Assembly: GCA_900540085.1 (NCBI GenBank)
Contig: UQEU01000004.1
Coordinates: 96,168-160,167 of the forward strand
DNA: 64,000 bases
Direction of reading: 5' to 3'
Source: an uncultured Eubacteriales bacterium
GTDB lineage: Bacteria > Bacillota > Clostridia > Oscillospirales > Acutalibacteraceae
Shown one piece after another: positions 1 through 9,646 of this stretch (position 1 is the stretch's first letter; every line of letters starts with the position of its first letter). The position numbers and the translations under genes were made by a program. The notes beneath the pieces were generated by a model, which did no database searches, was not told the DNA's origin, and saw nothing but the letters and a program-made list of their open reading frames with translations.

Positions 1-27
1 GAAAAATAAATTATAGCATTATAATGT

Positions 28-72
28 AAAAAACCACGCATCAATTTTTGATGCGTGGTTTTGTTTTGTTTT
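28..72. terminator. Bidirectional intrinsic terminator
   Basis: A 15-bp inverted repeat (arm AACCACGCATCAA) with a 3-nt loop is flanked by A-rich and T-rich tracts on both sides. It sits just past the stop of the minus-strand kinase gene, so it ends that transcript and possibly one arriving from the left. Confidence 0.85.
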
Positions 73-1027
73 TTATATTTTTTTCAAATCTTTTTTCATT
101 CTGTGAACAAGCGGTTGCAATATTAAGTCCACTTTGACACCTGAAGTTATGTAACAATACACTTCGTGAAACAATGCATAAAAATCGCACTTTATATCGC
201 ACTTTTCAGACACCTGAAACTTTTTCTTATATGTTTCATACAAATGAAAACTGTCTCCACCGATATTTCGCAACTGAAACAAATCGTACTCTTTCTTTGT
301 CAGCCCACTTACTTTCAAGAGGGTCGATTACGCAAATATTTTTCAAATTGGCGTCAGTCATAATATTCATAATATTTAAGTCGCCGTGTATTAAAGACGC
401 TTTTGTTGCAGGCTCACTGAAAATAAAGTCATACTGTGTAAACGCTTTTTCCATTGCATTGAGTGTGCCGTCAGAAAGTTTTTTCTCTTTATTCAACTGA
501 CGGGACGACAACAAAATATCTTCTGCAAACGGATAGTAATAGTCGTTCCAGTCATCATAAACGGCATTTGTAACAAGACCGAACTTGTCGTTATTTATGA
601 TATGCCAACCGTTTAATATTTCGGCTATACTGTTTGCAAACTCATCTTTTTTAGTGCGTGATTTAAAAAATTTTTTAAAATCCGTAAAACAATCTGTACC
701 CGACATAAATTCCATAAAAATCATATCAACGGGAATTTCTTGCGTCGCACCGAAAACTCCGTATATTTCAGGCATTCTTGCCAACTTATTTTCAGACAAA
801 AGTCTGATGCTTTCAGCCTCTGAAATATGCATTGCTTCTGTCCTGAAAACTTTTGCAACAAGTGTGTACGGTTCTTTTTCTATTTGAATTTTATATACAA
901 ACCCGTATGAGCCGCCGCCTATATATGTGATTTTCAAAACCTTACAGTCAAAGTGTTTTTCCGAAACCGTCTCTACATAGCCGACTGACTGTTCTTTAGT
1001 CGCAGTTCGTATTATTCTTTTTTCCAT
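73..1027 (-). pseudogene. APH-like small-molecule kinase, frameshifted
   Basis: This is a phosphotransferase of the aminoglycoside/fructosamine kinase type. The N-terminal lobe has a lysine in a VAKVF context, the catalytic loop reads HGDLNIMN, and the metal-binding motif is IDP. After IDPLESKWADKE the frame runs out into an unrelated tail, while the expected continuation EYDLFQLRN and the C-terminal helices lie in the next frame, ending at 73. One extra base near 289-298 explains this. The product is therefore a truncated 263-residue protein or, if the extra base is an assembly error, a full enzyme of about 315 residues. It is 18 bp downstream of the DUF2804 gene and probably co-transcribed with it. 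The substrate cannot be told from sequence. Confidence 0.75.
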
Positions 1028-1045
1028 ACTAACTATAACCTAAAA

Positions 1046-2068
1046 TCAATATTTATTGTGTACATCTTCGGCAAAGCAAAGCATATCTTTCATCTCAAGA
1101 ACAGTGCCGTCGTCTAAAATTGCCTTGCCGTTCATTTTACCGAAAACTTGGTGTTGGTCGGTGCCTATTATCTTTGCGTCTATCTTTGCGTTTCTGTCTA
1201 AAATCGGATAGAAGTCTGCCTCAAATCTGCCGTCCGACGAAGAAAATCTCCACGGTGCAGTATAGTACGGCTTTGGTATATGGAACTCTACATCGTCGAG
1301 TTTATGACAAACACCGTCGTAAAAAAGCATATTTTCACTTGCGGCTGAAGTGTCGCCGAAACCATATCCTATATTAAACCCGAACGGTTTACCATTAATC
1401 AATGCATTTCCGTTACCCCAATACCAACGGTTGTCGTGAGTCCAAACGCCTCTTCCCCAATCAAGTGTGCCAAAGTCCGTTTCGGGATTAAATTCATACT
1501 TTACGCCATCATACAAAGCCCATCCCGACGCACGCATACAGTTGATTTTTTGATTATAATAAAACGCCGTTTTGTCCTCTTTCCACGGTGTTGCAATAAC
1601 CATAGTGTCCATATCGGGTTGTTCAAGCACAATATCACACGAAAGAGGTTTATTTTTATAAAAATTGCTGAAATGACACTTAATGTGTCTTTTTCCGTTT
1701 TCTGCTCTGAAATTCATACGGAGTCTTTTATCTCTGTATGCAGTCATTCCGCTTTCGGATGTTGACGGAAGTTGAAGTTTGCCCATAGGTAAAGCGTTCA
1801 ATATAGTTTCCGTATGTTCCCACGCCTCTTTGAAATTGAGCAAGGAAACAGACTGCAAGCCAAAATAACTGTTGTCGGAAATGGTAAAAGCAACGCCGTA
1901 ATCTTTTGAAAGAACAAGATAGTAATCCCACTCTTTAATTCTGTACTTTGACGCCTTGATGTCATTTCTGTCATATACCTGAACAAGTTTTTTTGACCAG
2001 CCCGGTTCTCTGAGCGAGCCGTCTTCGCTTAAAAGTTTAGCATTTTTTGTCACTTCGTGATTTCTCAT
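1046..2068 (-). CDS. DUF2804 family protein
   Basis: The 340-residue product has the look of the DUF2804 family, cytoplasmic proteins with a lipocalin/AttH-like beta-rich fold and no assigned reaction. Typical stretches are the N-terminal EPGWSK and WDYYLV, the central DFGTLDWGRGVWTH and RWYWGNG, and a C-terminal DGR-F-P segment. An upstream in-frame extension exists, but the ATG at 2068 follows a GGGGGA ribosome site at good spacing and begins the conserved sequence. The gene is divergent from uxuA and followed closely by the broken kinase. No signal peptide is visible. Confidence 0.8.
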   Translation of the reverse strand: MRNHEVTKNAKLLSEDGSLREPGWSKKLVQVYDRNDIKASKYRIKEWDYYLVLSKDYGVAFTISDNSYFGLQSVSLLNFKEAWEHTETILNALPMGKLQLPSTSESGMTAYRDKRLRMNFRAENGKRHIKCHFSNFYKNKPLSCDIVLEQPDMDTMVIATPWKEDKTAFYYNQKINCMRASGWALYDGVKYEFNPETDFGTLDWGRGVWTHDNRWYWGNGNALINGKPFGFNIGYGFGDTSAASENMLFYDGVCHKLDDVEFHIPKPYYTAPWRFSSSDGRFEADFYPILDRNAKIDAKIIGTDQHQVFGKMNGKAILDDGTVLEMKDMLCFAEDVHNKY

Positions 2069-2201
2069 AGTTATCCCCCATAATCTAAAGAAATTAATAT
2101 AAATACATATTATTATTCTTGATTTTATCATATACCGTCTGCACAAAAAAATCAAGTTAAAAATCAAATGAAATAAGGTTAATAAATAATATTTAACAAT
2201 A

Positions 2202-2230
2202 TTGAAACCAATAATATAATGTGCTATTAT
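2202..2230 (+). promoter_or_regulatory. uxuAB promoter
   Basis: TTGAAA-N17-TATTAT, about 60 bp upstream of the uxuA start. Just downstream, TTAAGAAA and TTTCTTAA (about 2235-2268) form an inverted repeat that could be an operator or a leader hairpin. Confidence 0.65.
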
Positions 2231-2290
2231 GAAATTAAGAAAATCAAATTTTTCTAGTTTTTCTTAAATAAAACATAAGGGGTTTTGAGT

Positions 2291-3361
2291 ATGCAAATGA
2301 CTTTCAGATGGTTCGGCAAAGAAAAAGATACCGTAACTCTGGAACAAATAAAGCAAATACCAAATGTTACGGGCGTTGTACCTGCACTTCACGACCTGCC
2401 GGCAGGCGAACTGTGGACAATGGACAGAGTGCAAAAAATGTACGATGAAATCACTTCGGCAGGACTGACTATGGAGTGTATCGAGAGCGTAAATGTTCAC
2501 GAGGATATAAAACTCGGTTTGCCGAGCAGAGAAAAATACATTGAAAACTACAAGCAGTCAATCATCAACCTTTCAAAAGTCGGCGTTAAAGTTATTTGCT
2601 ACAACTTTATGCCCGTTTTTGACTGGACAAGAACCGACTTGTATATGTCTCTGCCCGACGGCTCAACCTGTCTTTGCTATGACGGAAAACAGGTAGAGGG
2701 CAAGTCGCCTGAAGATATGTTCAAAGAAATTGACGAAAATTCAAACGGCTATGCTATGCCCGGATGGGAAACGGAGCGAATGAGTAAAATAAAAGAACTG
2801 TTTGAAAAATACAAGGGAATTACCGAAGATGATTTATGGGAAAACTTGATTTATTTTCTCAACAGTATAATGCCCGTTTGCGAACAATGTGATGTTAAAA
2901 TGGCTATTCATCCCGACGACCCGCCGTGGAGTATTTTCGGTTTGCCGAGAATTATAACAGGAAAAGACGCTGTTAAAAAGTTATTGACATCGGTTGACAG
3001 CAAATATAACGGCATTACTCTTTGCACAGGCTCTTTGGGAGCAAGTGCCGAAAACGATATTAAAAAAATAATTGAAACGGCAAAAGGCAGAATTTATTTT
3101 GCACACTTGAGAAATGTTGCAATCAACAACAGTTGGTTCAACGAAACGGCTCACGAGAGCAACTGCGGAAGTCTGGATATGTACGAAATTGTCAAAGCAT
3201 TGCAGGAAAACGGATTTGACGGATATGTCCGTCCCGACCACGGAAGAATGATTTGGGGCGAAATCGCAAGACCCGGTTACGGACTTTTCGACCGTGCACT
3301 CGGCGTTTGCTATTTGAACGGTCTGTGGGAAGCAGTTGAAAAAAGCAGAAAAGAAAAATAA
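2291..3361 (+). CDS. uxuA: Mannonate dehydratase
   Basis: UxuA dehydrates D-mannonate to 2-keto-3-deoxygluconate in hexuronate (glucuronate) catabolism. The 356-residue protein shows family landmarks in order: FRWFG near the N-terminus, VTGVVPALHDLPAGE, HPDDPPW around residue 200, CTGSLGA, HLRN and RPDHGR near the C-terminus. The ATG at 2291 is preferred over a TTG six bases upstream because AAGGGG lies 8 nt before it. The SDR-type mannonate oxidoreductase follows 30 bp downstream, so the two are probably one transcript, as is usual for uxuA-uxuB. Confidence 0.95.
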   Translation: MQMTFRWFGKEKDTVTLEQIKQIPNVTGVVPALHDLPAGELWTMDRVQKMYDEITSAGLTMECIESVNVHEDIKLGLPSREKYIENYKQSIINLSKVGVKVICYNFMPVFDWTRTDLYMSLPDGSTCLCYDGKQVEGKSPEDMFKEIDENSNGYAMPGWETERMSKIKELFEKYKGITEDDLWENLIYFLNSIMPVCEQCDVKMAIHPDDPPWSIFGLPRIITGKDAVKKLLTSVDSKYNGITLCTGSLGASAENDIKKIIETAKGRIYFAHLRNVAINNSWFNETAHESNCGSLDMYEIVKALQENGFDGYVRPDHGRMIWGEIARPGYGLFDRALGVCYLNGLWEAVEKSRKEK

Positions 3362-3391
3362 AAGAAACATAATTTGAAAGGATGATTTTAA

Positions 3392-4243
3392 ATGTTTCTA
3401 CACGAAAATCTTAAAGGGAGAGTTGCAGTCGTAACAGGCGGAGGCGGTGTACTCTGCGGTAATTTTGCAAAAACACTTGCAAAACAGGGATGCAAAGTTG
3501 CCGTACTTGACCTTAACAAAGACTCTGCCGAAAAATGTGCAAACGAAATACAAAAAGACGGCGGAATTGCAATAGCAGTTGCGTGCAATGTACTTGACAA
3601 GTCGTCTGTTGAAAAAGCAAGAGAAGAAGTTAACTCAAAACTCGGTAAGTGCGATATTTTACTCAACGGTGCAGGCGGAAACAATCCGAAAGGCACTACA
3701 ACAAAAGATACTCTCGAAAAAATTGACCTTCTGAACAAAGATGAAAACATCAAGACATTTTTCGACCTTGACCCTGACGGAATCAGTTTTGTTTTCAACT
3801 TGAACTTTTTGGGAACGCTCATACCGACACAGGTTTTTGCAAAAGATATGGCTGAAAAAGAACACGCCTGTATCGTTATGGTATCTTCAATGAACGCATA
3901 CAGACCGCTCACAAGAATACCTGCATACTCTGCGGCAAAAGCAGCAGTGAAAAACTTCACGGAATGGATGGCAGTGCATTTTGCACCGCTCGGAATAAGA
4001 GTAAATGCCATTGCACCCGGATTTTTCTCCACAAAACAAAATAAAACTTTATTATGGAATGAAGACGGCACACCAACCGAAAGAACAGGCAAAATTTTAG
4101 CCGCAACACCTATGAACAGATTTGGCGAACCGAGTGAACTTGACGGAGCGTTACTGTTTTTATGCGATGAAAAATACAGTGGATTTGTAACAGGTGTTTC
4201 AATTCCCGTTGACGGCGGATTTAACGCATACTCGGGCGTATAA
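3392..4243 (+). CDS. uxuB: D-mannonate oxidoreductase, SDR type
   Basis: This short-chain dehydrogenase of 283 residues has the nucleotide-binding motif TGGGGVLCG near residue 15, the catalytic serine pair SSMNAY and the YSAAK motif near residue 175. The GGGGVLCG variant and the position behind uxuA match the Firmicute fructuronate reductase (B. subtilis UxuB/YjmF type), which reduces fructuronate to mannonate with NAD(P)H. The ribosome site AAAGGATG lies just upstream of the ATG. No uronate isomerase or hexuronate transporter is adjacent. Confidence 0.88.
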   Translation: MFLHENLKGRVAVVTGGGGVLCGNFAKTLAKQGCKVAVLDLNKDSAEKCANEIQKDGGIAIAVACNVLDKSSVEKAREEVNSKLGKCDILLNGAGGNNPKGTTTKDTLEKIDLLNKDENIKTFFDLDPDGISFVFNLNFLGTLIPTQVFAKDMAEKEHACIVMVSSMNAYRPLTRIPAYSAAKAAVKNFTEWMAVHFAPLGIRVNAIAPGFFSTKQNKTLLWNEDGTPTERTGKILAATPMNRFGEPSELDGALLFLCDEKYSGFVTGVSIPVDGGFNAYSGV

Positions 4244-4310
4244 TTTTAAATTTCAATTAATAACTAAGTTCAATTGGTAACAAGTATAAAAAGTATAAAC
4301 TAAAAAATTG

Positions 4311-4338
4311 AGGCACGGTTTTAAACCGTGCCTTTCTC
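4311..4338. terminator. Terminator between uxuB and hydF
   Basis: AGGCACGGTTT pairs with AAACCGTGCCT, followed on the plus strand by a T-rich run and preceded by A-rich DNA. It separates the convergent uxuB and hydF transcripts. Confidence 0.85.
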
Positions 4339-5527
4339 ATTTAAAAATATCGGATATTTCCGAAATCATTTTTGTACTTCTTTTTAAAATAGAATTCATA
4401 TAGGCTATCGCCGTGCCGTAGTTTGTAAAAGCGACGCCGTTTTTTTCTGCAACTTCCTGTCTGTACTTCATTTCTTTTTCATTTAGCATACAACCGCCGC
4501 AGTGAATGACGAGTGAAACGCCGTCTAAATTTTCTGCAAATGAATTTCCGCTTGTAAACTCAAAATTTAATTTTTTACCCGTAAACTTTTCAAGCATTTT
4601 CGGTAATTTGACAGTACCGATGTCTTTGCATTGTCTGTGATGAGTACAGCCCTCGCTTATGAGTACCGTATCTCCGTTTTTCAAATTGTCTATATTGACT
4701 GCACCTTTAACGGCAGTTTTCAAAAAGCCTTTTTTACGAGCCATTAAAATTGAAAACGAAGTCAGGCTTATACTTTCATCAACAATATTTGCAACAAAAT
4801 CAAAAACCTGCGAATCCGTTATAACGATTTTGGGCTGAATTTTTAAAACATCCAAAGTATGTTCAAGTTCATCTTCTTTGGCAACAACATTTATTCCCCC
4901 GCAATCAAGCACATTTCTTACAACTTGTTGTTGAGGCAAAATAAGTCTGCCTTTCGGCGCCGACTCGTCAATAGGTGTTACAAGCACAACAATATCGCCT
5001 TTTTCCACAATGTCTTCCAAAAGGAGATTTGAATTTTCGGTTTTGACAACTGTTGCAATCCTGTTTTTTAATTCTTCAACACCAAAGCCTGTTTTTGCAC
5101 TCACAAAAAGTCCGTCTGAAACAGTTTTGCTTAACAAATCGCATTTATTTTTAACAACTAAATACGGTACTTTTCTGTTTTCAAATTCATTTATAAGATT
5201 TTTTTCAAAACTGTTTAATTCTCTTGTACAATCCGTAACAAGCACTGCAATATCGCACCGTCTGAGTGCCTCTTTTGTTTTTTCAACACGCTTTTGACCG
5301 AGTTTTCCGTCATCGTCTATTCCGGGTGTATCGACAACCAAAACCGCACCCAACGGCAAAAGTTCCATTGCCTTTGATACAATGTCGGTAGTTGTGCCTG
5401 CAAAATCGGAAACAACACAGAGATTTTGATTTGTAATTTTATTTACAAGGCTCGACTTTCCTGCATTTCTGCAACCAAAAAAGCCAATATTCACTCTTTG
5501 AGAGTTCGGCGTATCGTTAAGGCTCAT
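4337..5527 (-). CDS. hydF: [FeFe]-hydrogenase maturation GTPase HydF
   Basis: HydF is the scaffold on which the 2Fe subcluster of the hydrogenase H-cluster is assembled before transfer to the apo-enzyme. The 396-residue protein has a P-loop GCRNAGKSS at 18-26, DTPG, and NKCD of the G domain, and C-terminal cluster ligands CTHH and HCGGC spaced as in the family. It is the last gene of the operon; its ATG shares one base with the hydG stop (TAATG), so translation is probably coupled. The length is normal and no hydrogenase structural gene lies in the window. Confidence 0.96.
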   Translation of the reverse strand: MSLNDTPNSQRVNIGFFGCRNAGKSSLVNKITNQNLCVVSDFAGTTTDIVSKAMELLPLGAVLVVDTPGIDDDGKLGQKRVEKTKEALRRCDIAVLVTDCTRELNSFEKNLINEFENRKVPYLVVKNKCDLLSKTVSDGLFVSAKTGFGVEELKNRIATVVKTENSNLLLEDIVEKGDIVVLVTPIDESAPKGRLILPQQQVVRNVLDCGGINVVAKEDELEHTLDVLKIQPKIVITDSQVFDFVANIVDESISLTSFSILMARKKGFLKTAVKGAVNIDNLKNGDTVLISEGCTHHRQCKDIGTVKLPKMLEKFTGKKLNFEFTSGNSFAENLDGVSLVIHCGGCMLNEKEMKYRQEVAEKNGVAFTNYGTAIAYMNSILKRSTKMISEISDIFK

Positions 5528-6945
5528 TAAAATCTAAAGTCCCTTTCTCCGTTTTCTATTTTTTGAAGTCGCTCACGAACAATTTCTTTTACTTTTTCTT
5601 TGCCGATATTTTCTATCTCTTTTTCGATAAGTTTTTCTCCGATTTCTTTGGTCTTGTCGCTCGCATAGTCCATAAGATACTCTTTAAGCGTCATCAATGC
5701 ATTTGGATGACAGCAATTTTGAATTTGTCCCGACTTGCAAAGGCTCATAAAACGGTCGCCTGTTCTTCCTTCTCTGTAACAAGCGGTACAAAAAGACGGA
5801 ATATAGCCGAAACTCATCAGCCACTGCACAACTTCGTCAAGAGTTCTTTTATCAGATACATCAAACTGCTCAGAATTTTCTTCTTCCGACTCTTCTTCTG
5901 CATATCCGCCGACAGAAGTTTTTGACGCTCCGCTTATTTGAGAAACGCCGAGTTTAATAACTTTTTCCCTGCACTCTTTACTTTCTCTTGTTGAAATTAT
6001 CATACCCGTATATGGGACTGCGACACGGATACAAGCACAGATTTTAGCAAAAATATCGTCAGAAATTGAGTTGTCAAACGCCGACGGGTCAATATCATCT
6101 GCGTGTTTTATTCTCGGCACGGAAATAGTATGCGGTCCTACGCCGTGAACTGCCTCCAAATGCTCGGCGTGCATCAAAAGACCTGCAAACTCGTACTTAT
6201 AAAGTTCCAAGCCAAACAAAACGCCCAAACCTACATCGTCTATTCCCGCATTCATCGCCCTGTCCATAGCCTCTGTATGATACGCATAGTTGTGCTTCGG
6301 TCCTGTCGGATGGAGTTTTTCATAGCTTTCTTTGTGATATGTTTCCTGAAAAAGAATATATGTGCCTATGCCTGCGTCTTTGAGTTTTTTATAATTTTCC
6401 TCTGTCGTTGCGGCAATGTTTACATTTACTCTTCTGATTGCTCCGTTTTTATGTTTGATTGAATAGATTGTTTTAATGCACTCTAAAATATACTCAATCG
6501 GATTATTTACAGGGTCTTCGCCTGCCTCGATGGCAAGTCGTTTATGCCCCATATCCTGAAGTGCAATAACTTCGTTTTTAACTTCTTCTTGAGTAAGTTT
6601 TTTTCTTGCAATATGCTTGTTTTTTAAATGATACGGACAATAGGTGCAACCGTTTACACAGTAATTTGACAGATAAAGCGGTGCAAACATTACGATACGA
6701 TTGCCGTAAAAATCTTTCTTAATCTGACTTGCAAGTTCGTATATTTCGTTTATTTTTTCCTGATTTTCACAAGCGAGCAAGACGGACGCTTCTCTGTGGC
6801 TCAAACCTTTTCTTAATTTTGCTTTTTCAATGATTTCATCCACAAGCTGAAGATTGTCTTTATTTTCTTCGGCGTACGCAAGCGTTTTTCTTATCTCTTC
6901 GTCACTGATAAATTCTTCTGCTTTTAATGATTTTGGGTTGTACAT
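5527..6945 (-). CDS. hydG: [FeFe]-hydrogenase maturase HydG
   Basis: HydG is a radical SAM tyrosine lyase that makes CO and cyanide ligands for the H-cluster. The 472-residue protein has the SAM cluster motif CVNGCTYC near residue 90 and the second, C-terminal cluster motif starting CTACYREGRTGDR with a final cysteine about 22 residues later. An upstream TTG could extend it by six residues, but the ATG at 6945 has GAAGGA at good distance. It lies 14 bp behind hydE and overlaps hydF by one base. Confidence 0.96.
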   Translation of the reverse strand: MYNPKSLKAEEFISDEEIRKTLAYAEENKDNLQLVDEIIEKAKLRKGLSHREASVLLACENQEKINEIYELASQIKKDFYGNRIVMFAPLYLSNYCVNGCTYCPYHLKNKHIARKKLTQEEVKNEVIALQDMGHKRLAIEAGEDPVNNPIEYILECIKTIYSIKHKNGAIRRVNVNIAATTEENYKKLKDAGIGTYILFQETYHKESYEKLHPTGPKHNYAYHTEAMDRAMNAGIDDVGLGVLFGLELYKYEFAGLLMHAEHLEAVHGVGPHTISVPRIKHADDIDPSAFDNSISDDIFAKICACIRVAVPYTGMIISTRESKECREKVIKLGVSQISGASKTSVGGYAEEESEEENSEQFDVSDKRTLDEVVQWLMSFGYIPSFCTACYREGRTGDRFMSLCKSGQIQNCCHPNALMTLKEYLMDYASDKTKEIGEKLIEKEIENIGKEKVKEIVRERLQKIENGERDFRF

Positions 6946-6959
6946 ATATATTCCTTCTT

Positions 6960-8006
6960 TCAAAATTCCCTGTAATCGCCTTTTGAATAATTTATTGTTC
7001 TGCCTATTTTTTCAAGTTCTTTTTGCAAAATTTGCAAACCGTCTGCCGACTGTGTAAAAGTTGATTTTTTATTGTCGTAAAGAGAATACTTTTTTCTCAC
7101 ATTTTGCGGAGACAGGTTTGGCATAGTTACATTTGCACCTGCCAAAAAGCCTTGTGCCGAGCCGTTTTTATCAGCCGTAGCAAGTGCCGTTGTCGCCGGT
7201 ATGTTTGCAAACGGCAAAATCAAACGGACAAGAGCTATCACAAAAAGCGTAAGCTCTGTATTTGCATCCTTTTCATTTTCAAAAGGCGTATCTTTTGCCG
7301 ACATAAACGGCCCTATACCGACCATCTCGGGTTTAAAATTTGCTAAAAACAGCAAATCGTCAGCAATATTTTCAAGCGTTTGAAAAGGTACGCCTACCAT
7401 AAATCCTGCACCTGTTTGGTAGCCGATTTTTTTAAGATTTTGCAAACACTTCATTCTGTTTTCAAAACTCATTTCTTTCGGATGAATTTTTGAGTACAAA
7501 CTTTCATCTGCCGTTTCATGTCTTAACAAATATCGGTCTGCACCCGACTCGAAAAGTTTGAGATAACTTTCATAACTTCTCTCGCCCAAAGACAGCGTTA
7601 TCGCACAGTCGGGGAACATTTTTTTTACTGTTGAAATCAGTCGGCAAAGAAACTCATCTGTATAAAACAAGTCTTCTCCGCCCTGAAAAACAAAGGTGCG
7701 AAAACCGAGTTTATATCCGTTTTTGCAACAATCAATTATTTCTTCAAAACCAAGCCGATACCTTTCTGCCGATTTTGAACTGCGTCGAATTCCGCAATAA
7801 AAACAGTCGTTTTTGCAATACGACGATATTTCCACAAGTCCTCTTATATACACGCCGTTGCCGAAATTTTCAAGGCACACTTTTCTGCTTTTTTCAAACA
7901 AAAAGTCTTTAATGTCATTTCTGTTTTCAAGCAAAAAAACAAACTCGTCTTTCGTCAAAATGTGCTTTTCACACAACTTTTCAACTAACTTTCTCAAATC
8001 TTTCAT
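6960..8006 (-). CDS. hydE: [FeFe]-hydrogenase maturase HydE
   Basis: HydE is the radical SAM enzyme that acts with HydG and HydF on the H-cluster precursor. The 348-residue protein carries CKNDCFYCG near residue 62, followed by the GIRR-S-ERYRL context of the HydE/BioB-like group, and conserved FQGGED and GVPFQT segments of the barrel. It follows the second ATP-grasp gene by 33 bp. Its ribosome site is weak (GTGAT before ATG), so expression may depend on read-through from upstream. Confidence 0.94.
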   Translation of the reverse strand: MKDLRKLVEKLCEKHILTKDEFVFLLENRNDIKDFLFEKSRKVCLENFGNGVYIRGLVEISSYCKNDCFYCGIRRSSKSAERYRLGFEEIIDCCKNGYKLGFRTFVFQGGEDLFYTDEFLCRLISTVKKMFPDCAITLSLGERSYESYLKLFESGADRYLLRHETADESLYSKIHPKEMSFENRMKCLQNLKKIGYQTGAGFMVGVPFQTLENIADDLLFLANFKPEMVGIGPFMSAKDTPFENEKDANTELTLFVIALVRLILPFANIPATTALATADKNGSAQGFLAGANVTMPNLSPQNVRKKYSLYDNKKSTFTQSADGLQILQKELEKIGRTINYSKGDYREF

Positions 8007-8039
8007 AAAATCACAAACTAATAATAAATAATATAAAAA

Positions 8040-8804
8040 CTATCTCAACACATTTTTAATGTACTCGCAGTAATCGGAAATAATATCTTTTTCACAAAGC
8101 GAATACACCATTCTTGCACCGACGGAATCTTCTATTTCATTGAAAACAAACTTATTTTCATTAAACAAAAAATCTATTCCGACAAAGTCAAAGTCAAACA
8201 GAGATATGACTTTGTTAACCACGCTTTTTTCATCTTCGCTTAAATCATAGACCTCTGCTTTTCCACCTATACAGAAATTTGAACGAAAATCGTTTTTTTG
8301 ACTTCTTAAACAAGCACAAACTATTTCATTTCCGATAACATAGACACGCACATCTTTGCCGAGAGTGTCGCAAGGTTTTTGAAAAAGATACTCGTTTTCT
8401 TTTTCAATGTCTTTTATACTTTCAAGTTCTTTTTTATCTTTTACAAGAAAAACATCTTTCCCGCCTTTTGAAAAATTCTTTTTGACTACTACGGGAAATT
8501 TGTCATAATTTACAGGTAAAATGTCAATTTTGTTTTTCTTCATCAATTCGTATGCAAGCGTTTTGTTGTTCGCAATTTTACTGACATAGGAATTATTAAA
8601 AACACGAACTCCGTTATTTTCAAAATACTCTGCAATGTTATAATTATTTGTTCTGTTAATTACATAATCGGCAGAAATTTTTTCTTTGTTTTTTTCAAAA
8701 TCCTCTTCCAAAACAAGTGAAACACCGAGATTGTCCATATACTTTTTAACAGAGAATTCGTTTCTTTTTGCTTCAAAAGAAGAATATATTAAAATGCCTT
8801 TCAC
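8040..8804 (-). CDS. RimK-like ATP-grasp ligase, second copy
   Basis: The 254-residue protein belongs to the ATP-grasp superfamily, closest in feel to RimK/LysX ligases that join a carboxylate to an amine using ATP. Visible parts are an N-terminal pre-ATP-grasp domain, the PVVVKKNFSKGGKDV nucleotide-binding segment, KDVRVYVIG, DFRSNFCIGG and the C-terminal metal-binding FVFNEIEDS. It starts with GTG overlapping the stop of the first copy (GTGA). Substrate and product are unknown. It is about 25 percent shorter than typical RimK. Confidence 0.82.
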   Translation of the reverse strand: MKGILIYSSFEAKRNEFSVKKYMDNLGVSLVLEEDFEKNKEKISADYVINRTNNYNIAEYFENNGVRVFNNSYVSKIANNKTLAYELMKKNKIDILPVNYDKFPVVVKKNFSKGGKDVFLVKDKKELESIKDIEKENEYLFQKPCDTLGKDVRVYVIGNEIVCACLRSQKNDFRSNFCIGGKAEVYDLSEDEKSVVNKVISLFDFDFVGIDFLFNENKFVFNEIEDSVGARMVYSLCEKDIISDYCEYIKNVLR

Positions 8805-9625
8805 TTAGCCAATTCCTTTTTTATATATTCAAAAATAAGTTTACCGCAGTCAATTCCCGTTGCGTTGTACAAATTTAAAATATGAGCGTTTGAATTTACT
8901 TCACAAACGCTTCCGTCTGTCAAAATATCAACACCGCAAAAATCAAGGCCTAAAATTTCTGCACACCTTTCAACCGTTTCACGCTCGTATTTTGTCATTT
9001 CCTCACAAACTGCCGTTCCTCCGTTTGTGATATTTGCCCGAAAATCATTTTCATTCACTCTGACCATCTTGCAGACTGCTTTTTTCCCTATAACTTCTAT
9101 TCTGCAATCGTGTCCTTTTGATGTTTCAACAAACTTTTGAAGTAAAAACGGTCTTTGTGAAATATGCGATTCAATCTCCGTTTCGTTTTCACACAAATAC
9201 ACCTGTTCTCCAAACGAGCCGAAACACTCTTTAAAAACAACAGGCAAAGATAATTTTTGAACGGCAAAATCTAAAAACTCTTTGTAGTCTGACTTAAAAA
9301 ACGACTTTGGCGCAAACAGCGTTTCGGGCTGTTTGACTTTTCCTAAAAGTTCTATATATGTTTTTGCTTTGTCGTCGCACAATTCAATTGACTTTGCGGA
9401 ATTAAACACACGAAATCCTTTTTTTTCAAGCAAGCGAGCCAAATTTACATCTTTATCCCAAAAAAGAATAAAATCGGCTTTCAAACTTTCTGAACATATT
9501 ACCTCTGAATTTGTCATTACTTTTAAAGAAATGTCGCACAATTTCGCCGAGTTTACCAAATGTTCGTTAAGTTTTGTGAATTTATCGGTATTCAAAAAAT
9601 GGTTGCACACTAAAATTCCGTTCAT
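8801..9625 (-). CDS. RimK-like ATP-grasp ligase, first copy
   Basis: The 274-residue product is a second ATP-grasp ligase, paralogous to its downstream neighbour. It shows PVVFKECFGSFGEQV (nucleotide-binding lysine), LLQKFVETSKGHDCRIEVIG, NDFRANITNGG and the metal-binding VCEVNSNAH. It begins the operon that continues into hydE, hydG and hydF, with a strong AGGAGG site before the ATG. Members of this family make amide or peptide bonds; nothing here fixes the substrate. Why a pair of such ligases travels with hydrogenase maturases is discussed under findings. Confidence 0.82.
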   Translation of the reverse strand: MNGILVCNHFLNTDKFTKLNEHLVNSAKLCDISLKVMTNSEVICSESLKADFILFWDKDVNLARLLEKKGFRVFNSAKSIELCDDKAKTYIELLGKVKQPETLFAPKSFFKSDYKEFLDFAVQKLSLPVVFKECFGSFGEQVYLCENETEIESHISQRPFLLQKFVETSKGHDCRIEVIGKKAVCKMVRVNENDFRANITNGGTAVCEEMTKYERETVERCAEILGLDFCGVDILTDGSVCEVNSNAHILNLYNATGIDCGKLIFEYIKKELAK

Positions 9626-9646
9626 TTGCCCGCCTCCTAATGACTG

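Noticed and set aside
2096..2167. N-terminal extension of the DUF2804 protein
   Set aside because: The extra 33 residues lie upstream of a strong GGGGGA site and are rich in Ile/Tyr from intergenic AT-rich DNA.
4337..5527. Calling hydF an Era/Der-type ribosome GTPase
   Set aside because: The C-terminal cluster ligands CTHH and HCGGC and the linkage to hydE and hydG are specific to HydF.
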